Part shown: one piece after another, positions 22,769-32,486 of the stretch
How positions within the stretch are numbered: position 1 is the stretch's first letter
Layout of the letters: each line of letters opens with the position of its first letter
DNA from: Bacteroidota bacterium
GTDB lineage: Bacteria; Bacteroidota; Bacteroidia; Bacteroidales; FEN-979
Direction of reading: 5' to 3'
DNA: 45,527 bases
Assembly: GCA_016868575.1 (NCBI GenBank)
Contig: VGGL01000010.1
Span: 1 to 45,527, forward strand
Notes under the pieces: generated by a model
The model's input: the letters and a program-made list of their open reading frames with translations, nothing else
Told to the model about the DNA's origin: nothing
Databases searched by the model: none
Translations under genes and position numbers: made by a program

Positions 22769-23623
22769 ATGAAAAACAGGGTTTTAGTCTTCATCGCAGC
22801 ATTGGTACTTAGCCTCATGGCTTCCTCCACCCATGCACAAGTTATGCAAAACAGCCCTCCCCGAGATGGTGTCTTTGATAAGATCCATACCGTCAATATG
22901 GAACCTATCCCCTATGTTCCGCTCCGGGAAGCCGACGTTGTATGGCAGAAAAGAATCTGGCGTGTGATCGACTTTAGGGAAAAGATGAATCACCCGCTCT
23001 TCTATCCCGAAGTGAGCCAAAACGGATGGATGAGCCTGATGCAGCTGATCATGGATGGACTGAATACCGGTGAAATCAACGCGTACTCTGCTTCCAATGA
23101 CCAATTCACAACTCCGGTCACCTACCAGGAAATCATGAGTAAACTGGAAGCGCCTAAACGTGTTACCCTCGCCCGGCCGGATGATCCGGATGTTACTTAT
23201 GACACCGTGATCAAGCAAACCTTCTATGCCACAGATGTGAAGAAATTCAGGGTTAAGGAAGACTGGTTCTTTGATAAACAAAGATCTGTGATGGAAGTCA
23301 GGATACTGGGACTTTGCCCGGTGAAGGACAATATCGATGAAAAAGGAGAAATCCGCGGAGATGAACCCCTTTTCTGGGTTTATTTTCCCGAATGCCGTGG
23401 CATGTTCGCCAAGAATGAGGTTTTCAATCGCCAGAACAGCGCCGCCAGACTATCATTCGACGATGTCTTCATGAAACGGTTCTTCTCAAGCTATATATTT
23501 AAGGAAGAAAACGTGTACGACCGCAGAATCTCCGATTATGCTGTTGGACTCGATGCCCTCCTGGAATCAGAACGGGTGAAGGGCGATATTTTCACTTTCG
23601 AACACGACCTCTGGGAGTTCTAA
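22769..23623 (+). CDS. gldN: T9SS/gliding protein GldN
   Basis: Periplasmic partner of GldK in the T9SS ring. A signal peptide (VFIAALVLSLMASSTHA, cut near AQ) leads a 284-residue protein. The family blocks are the start of the mature region, YVPLREADVVWQKRIWRVID, then LMQLIMDGLNTGEINAY, VKEDWFFDKQRSVMEVRILG, WVYFPECRGMFAKNEVFN and FDDVFMKRFFSSYIFKEENVYDRRI. Last gene of the gldK-N operon; a weak AT-rich hairpin follows at 23672-23693. Confidence 0.94.
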   Translation: MKNRVLVFIAALVLSLMASSTHAQVMQNSPPRDGVFDKIHTVNMEPIPYVPLREADVVWQKRIWRVIDFREKMNHPLFYPEVSQNGWMSLMQLIMDGLNTGEINAYSASNDQFTTPVTYQEIMSKLEAPKRVTLARPDDPDVTYDTVIKQTFYATDVKKFRVKEDWFFDKQRSVMEVRILGLCPVKDNIDEKGEIRGDEPLFWVYFPECRGMFAKNEVFNRQNSAARLSFDDVFMKRFFSSYIFKEENVYDRRISDYAVGLDALLESERVKGDIFTFEHDLWEF

Positions 23624-23671
23624 TCCCACTTCCATCCTTATTATCATCTCTGCGCCTATATTTCTTGCAGG

Positions 23672-23693
23672 AAAGGAAAATCTTCTTTCCTTT
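23672..23693 (+). terminator. Possible weak terminator after gldN
   Basis: AAAGGAAA and TTTCCTTT form an 8-bp stem around a 6-base loop, with a short T-run inside the right arm. AT-rich and therefore weak. Confidence 0.3.
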
Positions 23694-23697
23694 TACC

Positions 23698-23705
23698 TAT
23701 TTTTG
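23698..23705 (+). promoter_or_regulatory. -7 box of recG
   Basis: TATTTTTG matches TAnnTTTG, 19 bp upstream of the recG ATG and just after the weak hairpin at the end of the gld operon. Confidence 0.45.
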
Positions 23706-23724
23706 TAAGAACAGTAAATGAGGC

Positions 23725-25830
23725 ATGGCTGATTCATTCCTGGATACTCCCATCGAATACCTGAAGGGTGTTGGCCCCAAAAGGGCAGAACTCCTGAAAA
23801 AAGAGCTCGGGATATTTTCTTTTTATGATCTGATCCATTTCTTCCCATTCCGGTATGTCGACCGGAGTCGTTTTTATACCATCCGCGAGATTGAAAATGA
23901 TGTCAACTATATACAACTCAAAGGAACAATCAGGAATGTACAATATATCGGCGCAGGCCGGGGAAAACGGCTGGTTGCAACCTTGAGCGACCATACGGGA
24001 ACCATTGAAATGGTTTGGTTTCAGGGATTTCGATGGATAGAGGGGAAGATAAAAACAGGAGTAGAATACACTATTTTCGGCAAACCTTCCTGGTTTAACG
24101 GGAGATTCAACCTCGCTCATCCGGAACTGGAGCCCCTGATAGAGGCACAGGCGTCTTCTTCCAATCCTTTCATGCCCTTCTATTCCTCCACAGAAAAGCT
24201 GAAATCCGCCGGACTTGACAGCAAGGGGATCAGCAAACTGATGAAAAATCTGGTCTCTTCCGACCGGATAGATATCCCGGAGAACCTCCCCTTCTGGATT
24301 TTAGACAGATACAAGCTGATGCCACGGTTAAGCGCGCTTACCCAAATCCATTTCCCTGATAACCCGGAAATCCAGCAAAAGGCGGAAGCCCGATTGAAGT
24401 TTGAAGAATTGTTTTTTATCCAACTCCGGTTATGCAAACTTAAAGCAACCCGTGAACAAAAAGTGAAAGGATTTGTATTCCCGGTCGTTGGCCATTTCTT
24501 CAATGAATTTTTCAAGCTCTATCTCCCCTTTCAACTTACGGATGCTCAAAAGAAGGTCATTCGGGAGATTCGTGTCGACCTGGGCTCCGGGAAACAAATG
24601 AACCGACTGCTGCAGGGGGATGTTGGCAGTGGAAAAACCCTGGTTGCATTGATGGTCGCGCTGATTGCCATAGATAACGGATTCCAGGCGTGCCTGATGT
24701 CACCGACAGAAATTCTTGCCAATCAACATTACCAGACATTACAAAAAATGACCCAGGGTTTGGGGGTCAGCATCCATTTGCTTACTGGTTCAACCAAAGC
24801 TGCAGTACGGAAGATCATCGACGAGGGACTAACCAATGGCAACTTCCACCTATTAATAGGCACCCATGCCCTGATCGAAGAGAATGTGGTTTTTAAAAAC
24901 CTGGGATTAGTCATTATTGATGAACAGCACCGGTTTGGCGTTGAGCAACGTGCCAAACTCTGGAAAAAAAGCAACCATCCGCCCCACATCCTTGTAATGA
25001 CAGCTACACCCATCCCGAGGACCCTGGCGATGACCCTTTATGGCGACCTTGATATTTCTGTGATCGATAAGCTGCCACCGGGAAGGAAACCTGTTGTAAC
25101 CAGACATGTTTACGAATCATCCAGGCTTCGGATCATCGGCTTTATGAAAAAACAGATCGAGGGCGGCAGACAGATTTTTATCGTCTATCCATTGATCAAA
25201 GAATCCGAAAAACTTGACCTCGCGAACCTCATGGAAGGCTATGATGCGATTATCAGAAGCTTTCCCCTTCCCCATTACGCCGTAAGTATCGTACATGGGA
25301 AGATGAAATCCGCCGACAAGGAATTCGAGATGCAGCGATTTATCAAAGGCCAGACGCAGATCATGGTCGCTACTACCGTGATTGAGGTTGGTGTTGATAT
25401 TCCCAACGCATCGGTCATGATCATTGAAAATGCCGAACGGTACGGGCTATCCCAGCTTCACCAACTCCGCGGTAGGGTTGGCCGTGGCGCCGACCAGTCC
25501 TATTGCGTACTGGTGACTGGAGACAAATTGTCAGCCGATAGCCTGACCCGCATTCAAACCATGGTCGGATCGAATAATGGTTTTGAGATTGCCGAAGTTG
25601 ATCTTCGCCTCAGAGGTCCCGGTGATCTTGCCGGTACCAGGCAAAGCGGCATCATGGATCTGAAAATCGCCAACCTGGTGAGGGATGAAGCGATAATAGC
25701 CACTACCAGGAATATTGCCATGGAACTGCTTCATGCCGATCCCAGGCTTGAAAAAGATATCCATCAACCGGTCGTCCGGCAATTGCTGTTCCTCTCGAAA
25801 AAATACGGTGACTGGTCATCAATCAGTTGA
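23725..25830 (+). CDS. recG: ATP-dependent DNA helicase RecG
   Basis: Branch-migrating helicase that reverses stalled forks. An N-terminal wedge/OB domain (about 50-140) precedes the helicase. Motif I is GDVGSGKT at 298-305, motif II is DEQH at 399-402 (IIDEQHRFGVEQR), motif III is TATPIPRT, and motif VI is QLRGRVGRG. The C-terminal RecG block RLRGPGDLAGTRQSG is present. Length 701 is normal. pheT follows after 45 bp with its own promoter. Confidence 0.96.
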   Translation: MADSFLDTPIEYLKGVGPKRAELLKKELGIFSFYDLIHFFPFRYVDRSRFYTIREIENDVNYIQLKGTIRNVQYIGAGRGKRLVATLSDHTGTIEMVWFQGFRWIEGKIKTGVEYTIFGKPSWFNGRFNLAHPELEPLIEAQASSSNPFMPFYSSTEKLKSAGLDSKGISKLMKNLVSSDRIDIPENLPFWILDRYKLMPRLSALTQIHFPDNPEIQQKAEARLKFEELFFIQLRLCKLKATREQKVKGFVFPVVGHFFNEFFKLYLPFQLTDAQKKVIREIRVDLGSGKQMNRLLQGDVGSGKTLVALMVALIAIDNGFQACLMSPTEILANQHYQTLQKMTQGLGVSIHLLTGSTKAAVRKIIDEGLTNGNFHLLIGTHALIEENVVFKNLGLVIIDEQHRFGVEQRAKLWKKSNHPPHILVMTATPIPRTLAMTLYGDLDISVIDKLPPGRKPVVTRHVYESSRLRIIGFMKKQIEGGRQIFIVYPLIKESEKLDLANLMEGYDAIIRSFPLPHYAVSIVHGKMKSADKEFEMQRFIKGQTQIMVATTVIEVGVDIPNASVMIIENAERYGLSQLHQLRGRVGRGADQSYCVLVTGDKLSADSLTRIQTMVGSNNGFEIAEVDLRLRGPGDLAGTRQSGIMDLKIANLVRDEAIIATTRNIAMELLHADPRLEKDIHQPVVRQLLFLSKKYGDWSSIS

Positions 25831-25856
25831 TTGTTTAGGATTTATCCATATTTTTG
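25827..25856 (+). promoter_or_regulatory. Promoter of pheT
   Basis: TTG at 25827-25829 overlaps the recG stop. A 19-bp spacer leads to TATTTTTG at 25849-25856, the best two-part match to the Bacteroidota consensus in the window. It is 19 bp upstream of the pheT ATG. Confidence 0.6.
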
Positions 25857-25875
25857 CACCTGCAAAAATGTCAGC

Positions 25876-28332
25876 ATGAAGATTTCCTACAACTGGATTA
25901 GAAATTACCTATCCTACACTCCTCCCACTGATGAACTTGCCAATATTTTGACACAATGTGGGCTTGAAGTCGAGGCTGTCATTCCTTATGAGTCAGTTAA
26001 GGGTAGCCTGCAAGGGGTTGTGATCGGCAAGGTGCTCTCCTGTGAGCGTCATCCGGATTCCGACCATCTTTCATTAACCCTTGTGGATATCGGACAGGAA
26101 AAGCCGTTGAACATCGTTTGTGGCGCACCCAACGTGGCCAAAGGCCAAAAAGTGGCCGTTGCAACCATCGGAGCAAAATTGGACTTCGCGGGGAAAGAGC
26201 TGGTCATCAAGCCGACCAAGATCCGGGGTGCTGTCTCTGAGGGGATGATCTGTGCGGAAGACGAATTGGGGCTGGGATCTTCACATGCAGGAATCATGGT
26301 ACTGGATCCTCAGGCTGTTCCAGGCACACCCGCTGCTGACTATTTTAAACCCTATTCAGATTCAGTTTACCAGATAGGTCTTACACCCAACCGGTCAGAT
26401 GCTGCATCCCACCTCGGTACAGCAAGGGATGTCGCGGCTTTTCTGACTCATCGAGCCATCAACACCCAAATGGCCATACCGCCCGTGAGTGATTTCCAGA
26501 TTGATGATGAGTCACTGACCATCCCGGTTATTATTGAAGATCCGGAAGCATGCCCGAGATATTGCGGCATCACTGTTTCCGGGATCCAGGTTCAGGAATC
26601 TCCGGCCTGGCTGCAGAACTACCTGAAAGCAATCGATGTCAGACCCATAAACAACATCGTCGATATCACGAATTTTGTGCTGCATGAAACCGGCCAGCCA
26701 CTCCATGCATTTGATGCGAGAGAGATCAAGGGAGACAAGGTCATTGTGAAAAAATATCCGGCCGGAACCCAATTCATCACCCTTGATGGCATCAACCGCA
26801 CCCTCATGGCTGATGATCTTATGATATGCAATGTGGAAGCACCTATGTGCATGGCCGGCATTTTCGGCGGATTAAACTCAGGGGTGACGGATAAAACACA
26901 ACAGCTCTTTCTTGAAAGCGCTTGCTTTCAACCTGCAACGATCCGTAAATCAAGCAAACATCATGGATTGCAGACAGATGCTTCGTTCCGTTTTGAGCGG
27001 GGAGCTGACATCAGCATCGCCATCTATGCACTCCAGCGTGCAGCCATGCTGATCAAGGAAATCGCCGGGGGAAAGATCTCTTCAAAGATCCAGGATGTTT
27101 TTCCTGGCAAACCTACCCCGAAAACCATCCCTATTGATCTTTCCTATATTGACAAACTGACTGGTAACCAAATACCTGCAGAAATAATCCACCGAATTTT
27201 AAGATCCCTTGGTTTTCAGATTGAAAACATCTCTCCTGCCGGATTCTCTGTGGTCGTGCCATCCTATAAAACGGATATTTCATGCCAGGCGGATGTGGTG
27301 GAGGAGATCCTCAGAATATATGGATACAACCGGATCACTCTTCCCGGAGAGATCAGATTCACGGAACCTGACCATGTTGAAAATCTCAGTGACCGGCTTC
27401 AAAACAAGATATCCGATTTTCTGACATCCCAGGGCTTTTCAGAAATTCAGAATAACTCCCTGACCGCCTCATCTTATACGGAGAAAATACCGGGGTACCC
27501 GGTCGATGAAAATATCATGATCCTGAATGCCATCAGCAGGGAACTGAATATTCTTCGCCCCACTTTGGTCTTTGGCGGACTCGAAACCATCACCTTCAAC
27601 ATCAATAGAAAAAATACCAACCTGAAACTCTATGAATTTGGGACGGTATATAAAAAGGTTAATACAGCTATCGATCAACACGGAGACCTAAAGAATTATG
27701 AAGAAAGCAGACATCTGGCCATCTTCCTGACAGGACTGAAACAGGAAGAGCGATGGAATGTTCCAAAGAATAGCGTTGATGTCTTCGAGATTAAATCGTG
27801 TATCTGGAAAATATTGACCAGATTGGGTTTTCCGAACAACCGGGTGACTGAACAGAACTACGAGGATAAATACTTCTCATCCGGATTGGCTTTCACCTTT
27901 AACGGAGAGCTGTTGGCCGTTTGCGGGAACATGAGAGATGGTTTGAAAGGAATATTCGATTGCAGGCAACCTGTTTTTTCAGGAATTGTGTTCTGGGAAA
28001 CCGTTATCCGTTTACATTTATCTCTTCATCCGGTCATCAAAGAGGTTCCGAAGTACCCTTCCGTCAGGAGAGACCTTGCTTTGCTCATTGACAAGCAGGT
28101 GCGTTTCGCAGAAATAAAACAGGTGATCTCAGAGGCAGAAACTTCCCTGCTCAGGGATATCAACCTGTTTGACGTGTATGAGGGCGACCAGGCAGGTACG
28201 GGAAAAAAATCCTATGCCGTTAGCCTGGTGCTACAGGATGAACACCAGACGCTTACAGACAAGCAAATTGACAAGTCAATCCAAAAAATCATCCAGGCAT
28301 TGCATCAGAAACTTGGCGCAACAATCAGATAA
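25876..28332 (+). CDS. pheT: Phenylalanyl-tRNA synthetase beta subunit
   Basis: Beta chain of the alpha2-beta2 enzyme that charges tRNA-Phe; it carries the editing site and tRNA contacts. From ATG 25876 it has 818 residues. Domains in order: EMAP-type tRNA-binding domain (about 40-150, VVIGKVLSCERHPDSDHL), B3/B4 editing domain (about 215-390), B5 (about 410-480), the synthetase-like core, and the C-terminal FDX-ACB anticodon domain (about 725-818, starting PKYPSVRRDLALL). pheS is not adjacent, as is common in Bacteroidota. Confidence 0.96.
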   Translation: MKISYNWIRNYLSYTPPTDELANILTQCGLEVEAVIPYESVKGSLQGVVIGKVLSCERHPDSDHLSLTLVDIGQEKPLNIVCGAPNVAKGQKVAVATIGAKLDFAGKELVIKPTKIRGAVSEGMICAEDELGLGSSHAGIMVLDPQAVPGTPAADYFKPYSDSVYQIGLTPNRSDAASHLGTARDVAAFLTHRAINTQMAIPPVSDFQIDDESLTIPVIIEDPEACPRYCGITVSGIQVQESPAWLQNYLKAIDVRPINNIVDITNFVLHETGQPLHAFDAREIKGDKVIVKKYPAGTQFITLDGINRTLMADDLMICNVEAPMCMAGIFGGLNSGVTDKTQQLFLESACFQPATIRKSSKHHGLQTDASFRFERGADISIAIYALQRAAMLIKEIAGGKISSKIQDVFPGKPTPKTIPIDLSYIDKLTGNQIPAEIIHRILRSLGFQIENISPAGFSVVVPSYKTDISCQADVVEEILRIYGYNRITLPGEIRFTEPDHVENLSDRLQNKISDFLTSQGFSEIQNNSLTASSYTEKIPGYPVDENIMILNAISRELNILRPTLVFGGLETITFNINRKNTNLKLYEFGTVYKKVNTAIDQHGDLKNYEESRHLAIFLTGLKQEERWNVPKNSVDVFEIKSCIWKILTRLGFPNNRVTEQNYEDKYFSSGLAFTFNGELLAVCGNMRDGLKGIFDCRQPVFSGIVFWETVIRLHLSLHPVIKEVPKYPSVRRDLALLIDKQVRFAEIKQVISEAETSLLRDINLFDVYEGDQAGTGKKSYAVSLVLQDEHQTLTDKQIDKSIQKIIQALHQKLGATIR

Positions 28333-28375
28333 TATGGACAGAAATAAAAATATTTACCATTAAACACACACAATT

Positions 28376-30034
28376 ATGAAAAAAAATCAAGCAATCAGGT
28401 ACTCAGTTAGCCCGGAAGGGGAAAAATACCCAATCCCACAGGAAAAGGATTATGCGGGTGAACTCAAACACATCGAAAGCCTCGTAAAAAAAGCACGGAA
28501 AGACGGGAAGGAAATCGTCGTTGTCATGGGACTCGGCTTTGTCGGAGCTGTGATGGCAGCCATTGTGGCGGATACCAAAGACAAGAAAGGAAAATTCACC
28601 AAGATGGTGATCGGTCAGCAACGGCCCAGTGCCCGTAGTTATTGGAAGATCCCAGTGATCAATAAAGGTATCTCTCCGGTAAAAGCTGAAGATCCGGAGG
28701 TGGATGAGCTGATTGACCGGACGGTCAGGAAAGCGAAAAGTTTCTATGCTACTTTTAACAGCGATTGCCTGAAATTTGCCGATTGCGTGATCGTTGACGT
28801 TCAGTGCGACTATGCCAAGAAAGACCTTGGCAACATGAAGACTGGCGAAACAGATATGGCCGCCCTGGAAGAAACCATGCGGGTCATCGGCGATAAGATC
28901 CCACCCAAATGCCTGGTGCTGATCGAAACAACGGTTGCCCCCGGGACCACCGAATTTGTGGCCTGGCCGATACTGAAGAAAGCTTTTACCAAGCGAGGTA
29001 TCAAGGAAACCCCTTTGCTGGCACACAGCTTTGAACGGGTTATGCCCGGCAGGGAGTATGTTCGCAGTATCCGCGATTTCTGGCGTGTTTGCTCCGGCTG
29101 TGATGCTGAAGCCCGGAAAAGAGTCGAAAAATTCCTCCACGAAGTGTTGAATACCAAGGAATTCCCACTCACCGTGATGGACCGCCCCATTGAATCTGAA
29201 ACCACCAAGATCGTCGAAAATTCATACCGCGCAACCATCCTGGCCTATCTGCACGAATGGAGCCTTTTTGCCGAACGAAACGGCGTTGACCTGATCAAGG
29301 TGATCAAAGCCATCAAAATGCGCCCCACACACACCAATATCATTTTCCCGGGCCCCGGCATCGGAGGATATTGCCTGCCAAAAGACGGTGGATTGGGCTA
29401 CTGGGCATATAAACATATCCTTGGTTTTGAAGACGGCGAAAAGGTTTTCAAGATCACCCCAACAGCCATCAACATCAATGATACACGCGGCTTACATGTG
29501 GCGGAACTGACGCGCGATGCCCTGCGCAATATGGGTCGTTACATCGCCGGTTCAGAAGTGCTCCTTTGCGGCGCCAGTTACCGGCAGGATGTCGGCGATA
29601 CCCGTTACAGCGGCAGTGAGCTCGTGGTCAGAAAACTTACCGAAATGGGAGCTGATATCCGTGTTAACGATCCTTACCTGGATCATTGGTATGAACTGGA
29701 AGATCAGGATCTTTCTCCGGAACATTCCTGGAAACGGTTCTTCCGGAACCAGGATCACCTGAAAGAGTTGAAAATCGAGAAGGATCTGAAGAAAGCGCTG
29801 AAAGGTGTTGAAGCTTTGATCCTGGCTGTTCCGCACGAACCTTATCTGAAGCTAAAGCCGGAAGATATCGTTAAATGGGCAGGAAGACCGATCGCCGTTA
29901 TCGATGCCTTCGGTATCCTCACAGATGACCAAATCCGTAAATACTTCGAACTCGGATGTGAAGTGAAAGCCCTTGGACGCGGACATCTTCAGCGTATCAA
30001 GAAAGAGGTGCTTGCGAAAAAAGGAAAAAAGTAA
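28376..30034 (+). CDS. Nucleotide-sugar (UDP-glucose/ManNAc type) dehydrogenase, long form
   Basis: NAD-dependent enzyme that oxidises the C6 hydroxyl of a UDP-sugar to a uronic acid for surface polysaccharide. The Rossmann motif GLGFVG is at 52-57, after a 45-residue N-terminal extension. The catalytic Cys333 is in the family motif GGYCLPKD, preceded by the Lys/Asn helix ETTKIVENSYRA. The C-terminal UDP-binding domain includes GASYRQDVGDTRYSG and a final DAFG. At 552 residues it is about 100 longer than typical UDP-glucose dehydrogenases, from the N-terminal extension and inserts (for example KDKKGKFTKMVIGQQRP). The exact sugar cannot be read from the sequence. Confidence 0.85.
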   Translation: MKKNQAIRYSVSPEGEKYPIPQEKDYAGELKHIESLVKKARKDGKEIVVVMGLGFVGAVMAAIVADTKDKKGKFTKMVIGQQRPSARSYWKIPVINKGISPVKAEDPEVDELIDRTVRKAKSFYATFNSDCLKFADCVIVDVQCDYAKKDLGNMKTGETDMAALEETMRVIGDKIPPKCLVLIETTVAPGTTEFVAWPILKKAFTKRGIKETPLLAHSFERVMPGREYVRSIRDFWRVCSGCDAEARKRVEKFLHEVLNTKEFPLTVMDRPIESETTKIVENSYRATILAYLHEWSLFAERNGVDLIKVIKAIKMRPTHTNIIFPGPGIGGYCLPKDGGLGYWAYKHILGFEDGEKVFKITPTAININDTRGLHVAELTRDALRNMGRYIAGSEVLLCGASYRQDVGDTRYSGSELVVRKLTEMGADIRVNDPYLDHWYELEDQDLSPEHSWKRFFRNQDHLKELKIEKDLKKALKGVEALILAVPHEPYLKLKPEDIVKWAGRPIAVIDAFGILTDDQIRKYFELGCEVKALGRGHLQRIKKEVLAKKGKK

Positions 30035-30103
30035 TCCGGCCCTCATCTCACCGGAGAATTGTAAATTAATCAGACCCCTACTGGGTTTTATCAGTCAGCA
30101 AAG

Positions 30104-31336
30104 ATGGACATTCAGGCAATCAAACAAAGATTCGGGATCATCGGAAATACTCCGCAGCTTGACCGGGCTATCGACATAGCCCGGCAGGTGGCGCCAACTG
30201 ACCTGACCGTCTTGATCACCGGTGAGAGCGGCACCGGTAAAGAGGTTTTTCCGAAGATCATTCACCAGCTGAGCTCCCGGAAACATGGGCCATACATCGC
30301 AGTTAACTGCGGCGCCATCCCTGAAGGTACCATCGATTCCGAATTATTTGGTCACGAAAAGGGCTCTTTTACCGGGGCGCATGAAGCCCGGAAAGGGTAT
30401 TTCGAAGTGGTAAACGGAGGGACGATCTTCCTGGATGAAGTGGCAGAGCTTCCTCACTCCACCCAAGTACGTCTGCTGCGGGTGCTGGAAACCGGAGAAT
30501 TCATCAAAGTTGGATCGTCTAAGGTTTTGAAAACCAATGTCCGGGTGGTTGCAGCCTCCAATGTCGAAATACCTGAGTTGATCAGCCGGGGTAAATTTCG
30601 CCAGGATCTCTATTACCGCCTCAACACAGTTCCTATTTTCATGCCCCCACTCCGTGAGCGTAAAGAAGATATCCTATTGTTATTCCGGAAATTCAGCAGT
30701 GACTTTGCCGAAAAATACCGGATGCCCCCCCTGGAACTCTCCCCGGAATCAAAAAACCTCTTTGTCAATTTCCGCTGGCCAGGGAATATCCGGCAACTGA
30801 AAAACATCACAGAACAGATCTCCATCATTGAAAATGAGCGGATGATCACCCCTGACATCCTGATCAAATACTTGCCACAAGGCCTACCGACAGATTTGCC
30901 CATCCTCTATAAACAGGAAGAAATAAACTCGGTTACGGAAAGGGAACTGCTCTACCGTGTGCTTTTTGATATGCGAAAGGATATCAATGAACTGAAAAAG
31001 GCCATGGGCGAAGTTTTGCAACATGAACAGGTGATCAAAAATCTTGGAGAAGACCAACTGGCTTTTCTGAAACAAGCACAAGCGGAAGTCCCTGATTATG
31101 CTCCGTTGCCTTCCACTGCCATCATTGTTCCTGCAGATCAGGGAAAAACATTTGAAGAACCGATCGAAGAGTCGGAGGTGATCGAGGAGTCATTGTCTCT
31201 GGAAAAGAAAGAGATCGATTTCATCCGCAGGGCGCTCGAAAAACACAAGGGAAAGCGGAAGAACGCCGCCAGGGAACTGGGAATATCCGAGCGAACGTTA
31301 TACAGAAAGATCAAGGAATACAACCTCGAACAATAA
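30104..31336 (+). CDS. Sigma-54 interaction domain transcriptional activator without receiver domain
   Basis: AAA+ enhancer-binding protein that remodels sigma-54 polymerase. Walker A is GESGTGKE at 40-47, the sigma-54 contact loop is GSFTGA at 87-92 (the common GAFTGA with Ser), Walker B is GTIFLDEV, and the arginine-finger region is FRQDLYYRL. A linker of ~90 residues leads to a Fis-type helix-turn-helix at the C-terminus (AARELGISERTLYRKIKEYN). There is no N-terminal receiver, GAF or PAS domain, so its activity must be set by level, partner or the linker. It is followed after 6 bp by lptE, an arrangement I recognise as common in Bacteroidota. Confidence 0.9.
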   Translation: MDIQAIKQRFGIIGNTPQLDRAIDIARQVAPTDLTVLITGESGTGKEVFPKIIHQLSSRKHGPYIAVNCGAIPEGTIDSELFGHEKGSFTGAHEARKGYFEVVNGGTIFLDEVAELPHSTQVRLLRVLETGEFIKVGSSKVLKTNVRVVAASNVEIPELISRGKFRQDLYYRLNTVPIFMPPLRERKEDILLLFRKFSSDFAEKYRMPPLELSPESKNLFVNFRWPGNIRQLKNITEQISIIENERMITPDILIKYLPQGLPTDLPILYKQEEINSVTERELLYRVLFDMRKDINELKKAMGEVLQHEQVIKNLGEDQLAFLKQAQAEVPDYAPLPSTAIIVPADQGKTFEEPIEESEVIEESLSLEKKEIDFIRRALEKHKGKRKNAARELGISERTLYRKIKEYNLEQ

Positions 31337-31342
31337 ACACCC

Positions 31343-31849
31343 GTGAAACTCCTGACTTACATTTGTCTGGCTTCATTGTTCATCATTCCGTCAGGATGCA
31401 GGGTAAGCTATTCATTCACAGGTGCATCCATCTCTCCATCCATCAAAACAATCAATATCTCCTATTTCCCCAATAATGCTTTGCTGGTTATCCCAACCTT
31501 GTCGCAAACATTTACAGATGCCCTGAAAGACCGTTTCTCTTCTCAAACCGACCTGGACCTTGTCAACTCCGGTGGCGATCTGCTTATGGAAGGTTCAATC
31601 ACAGGCTATTCGATTACCCCGCAAGCCATCCAGGGTAATGAAACGGCCGGATTGAACCGGCTGATGATCTCGGTCTCGGTGAAATTCACCAATACACAGG
31701 ATGATTCACAAAGTTTTGAATCTACATTTTCCAGGTTTTCTGATTTCCCCAGTAACCAGGACATCACGGCCGTCCAGGATCAGCTGATCAGCGATGTCAC
31801 CCAGCAATTGGTGGAAGACATCTTCAACAAAGCAGTAGTTAACTGGTAA
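31343..31849 (+). CDS. lptE: LptE-like LPS-assembly lipoprotein
   Basis: Outer-membrane lipoprotein expected to plug and assist LptD in placing LPS on the surface. GTG start at 31343; lipobox IIPSGC with Cys19. The mature start [12 protein letters not shown], the middle block [14 protein letters not shown], and the segment [19 protein letters not shown] match Bacteroidota LptE proteins. Length 168. It sits between the sigma-54 activator and a TPR-like protein, with gaps of 6 and about 20 bp. Confidence 0.85.
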   Translation: MKLLTYICLASLFIIPSGCRVSYSFTGASISPSIKTINISYFPNNALLVIPTLSQTFTDALKDRFSSQTDLDLVNSGGDLLMEGSITGYSITPQAIQGNETAGLNRLMISVSVKFTNTQDDSQSFESTFSRFSDFPSNQDITAVQDQLISDVTQQLVEDIFNKAVVNW

Positions 31850-31872
31850 AACATCTCTTTGACTCCTCAGTG

Positions 31873-32475
31873 ATGAACCGATATCAATTCCTGGCATTGA
31901 TAAAAAACCCCGCCGCCATTACGCCGGAGGAGACTGAGCATATAAAGAGGCTAACCGGAGATTTCCCTTATTGTCAGAGTTTACAACTGGCTCTGATGTG
32001 CGGGTATCATTTGGAAAACAATATCTACCTGAACCAACAGATCAGGACAACTGCTGCTTGCGCGGCCAGCCGTCAAACGGTGAGGGCCTTGCTGCTTTCA
32101 CTCACGCCTTCATCCATTCAGGAGAAAACCATCGAGCCAGAAGAGGAAAATATTGCCGATTCAATCCCGGAAACAACGATTGCAGAGGAAACAACCCTGC
32201 CACCAAAGACTGAAAAGTCGGTACTCATTGACCAGTTTATCCTGAACGAACCCAAGATCACCCCGCAGCGACAGGGTTTCTTTACGCCTTCAGCGTTCGC
32301 CAGGCAAAGCAGCGTTGACAACTTTGAAATCATCAGTGAAACTTTGGCTGAAATCCACGCCAGTCAGGGCAACATTAGCAAGGCGGTTCAGATTTATGAA
32401 CGCCTGAGCTTGGTATTTCCGGAAAAAAGTAGTTACTTTGCAGCCCAAATTCAAAAATTGAAAATCAAACATTAA
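31873..32475 (+). CDS. Uncharacterised protein with C-terminal TPR-like helices
   Basis: A 200-residue soluble protein with no signal peptide. The N-terminal third holds a conserved-looking helical region ([38 protein letters not shown]). The middle is acidic and low in complexity (about 78-115). The C-terminus reads [39 protein letters not shown], the pattern of one TPR hairpin. ATG 31873 is preferred to the adjoining GTG at 31870. Its constant position between lptE and secG suggests a link with envelope assembly, but this is inference. Confidence 0.7.
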   Translation: MNRYQFLALIKNPAAITPEETEHIKRLTGDFPYCQSLQLALMCGYHLENNIYLNQQIRTTAACAASRQTVRALLLSLTPSSIQEKTIEPEEENIADSIPETTIAEETTLPPKTEKSVLIDQFILNEPKITPQRQGFFTPSAFARQSSVDNFEIISETLAEIHASQGNISKAVQIYERLSLVFPEKSSYFAAQIQKLKIKH

Positions 32476-32486
32476 TCTTTTTTAGC

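Noticed and set aside
28403-29140. 245-codon open frame on the minus strand
   Set aside because: Antisense to the nucleotide-sugar dehydrogenase gene.
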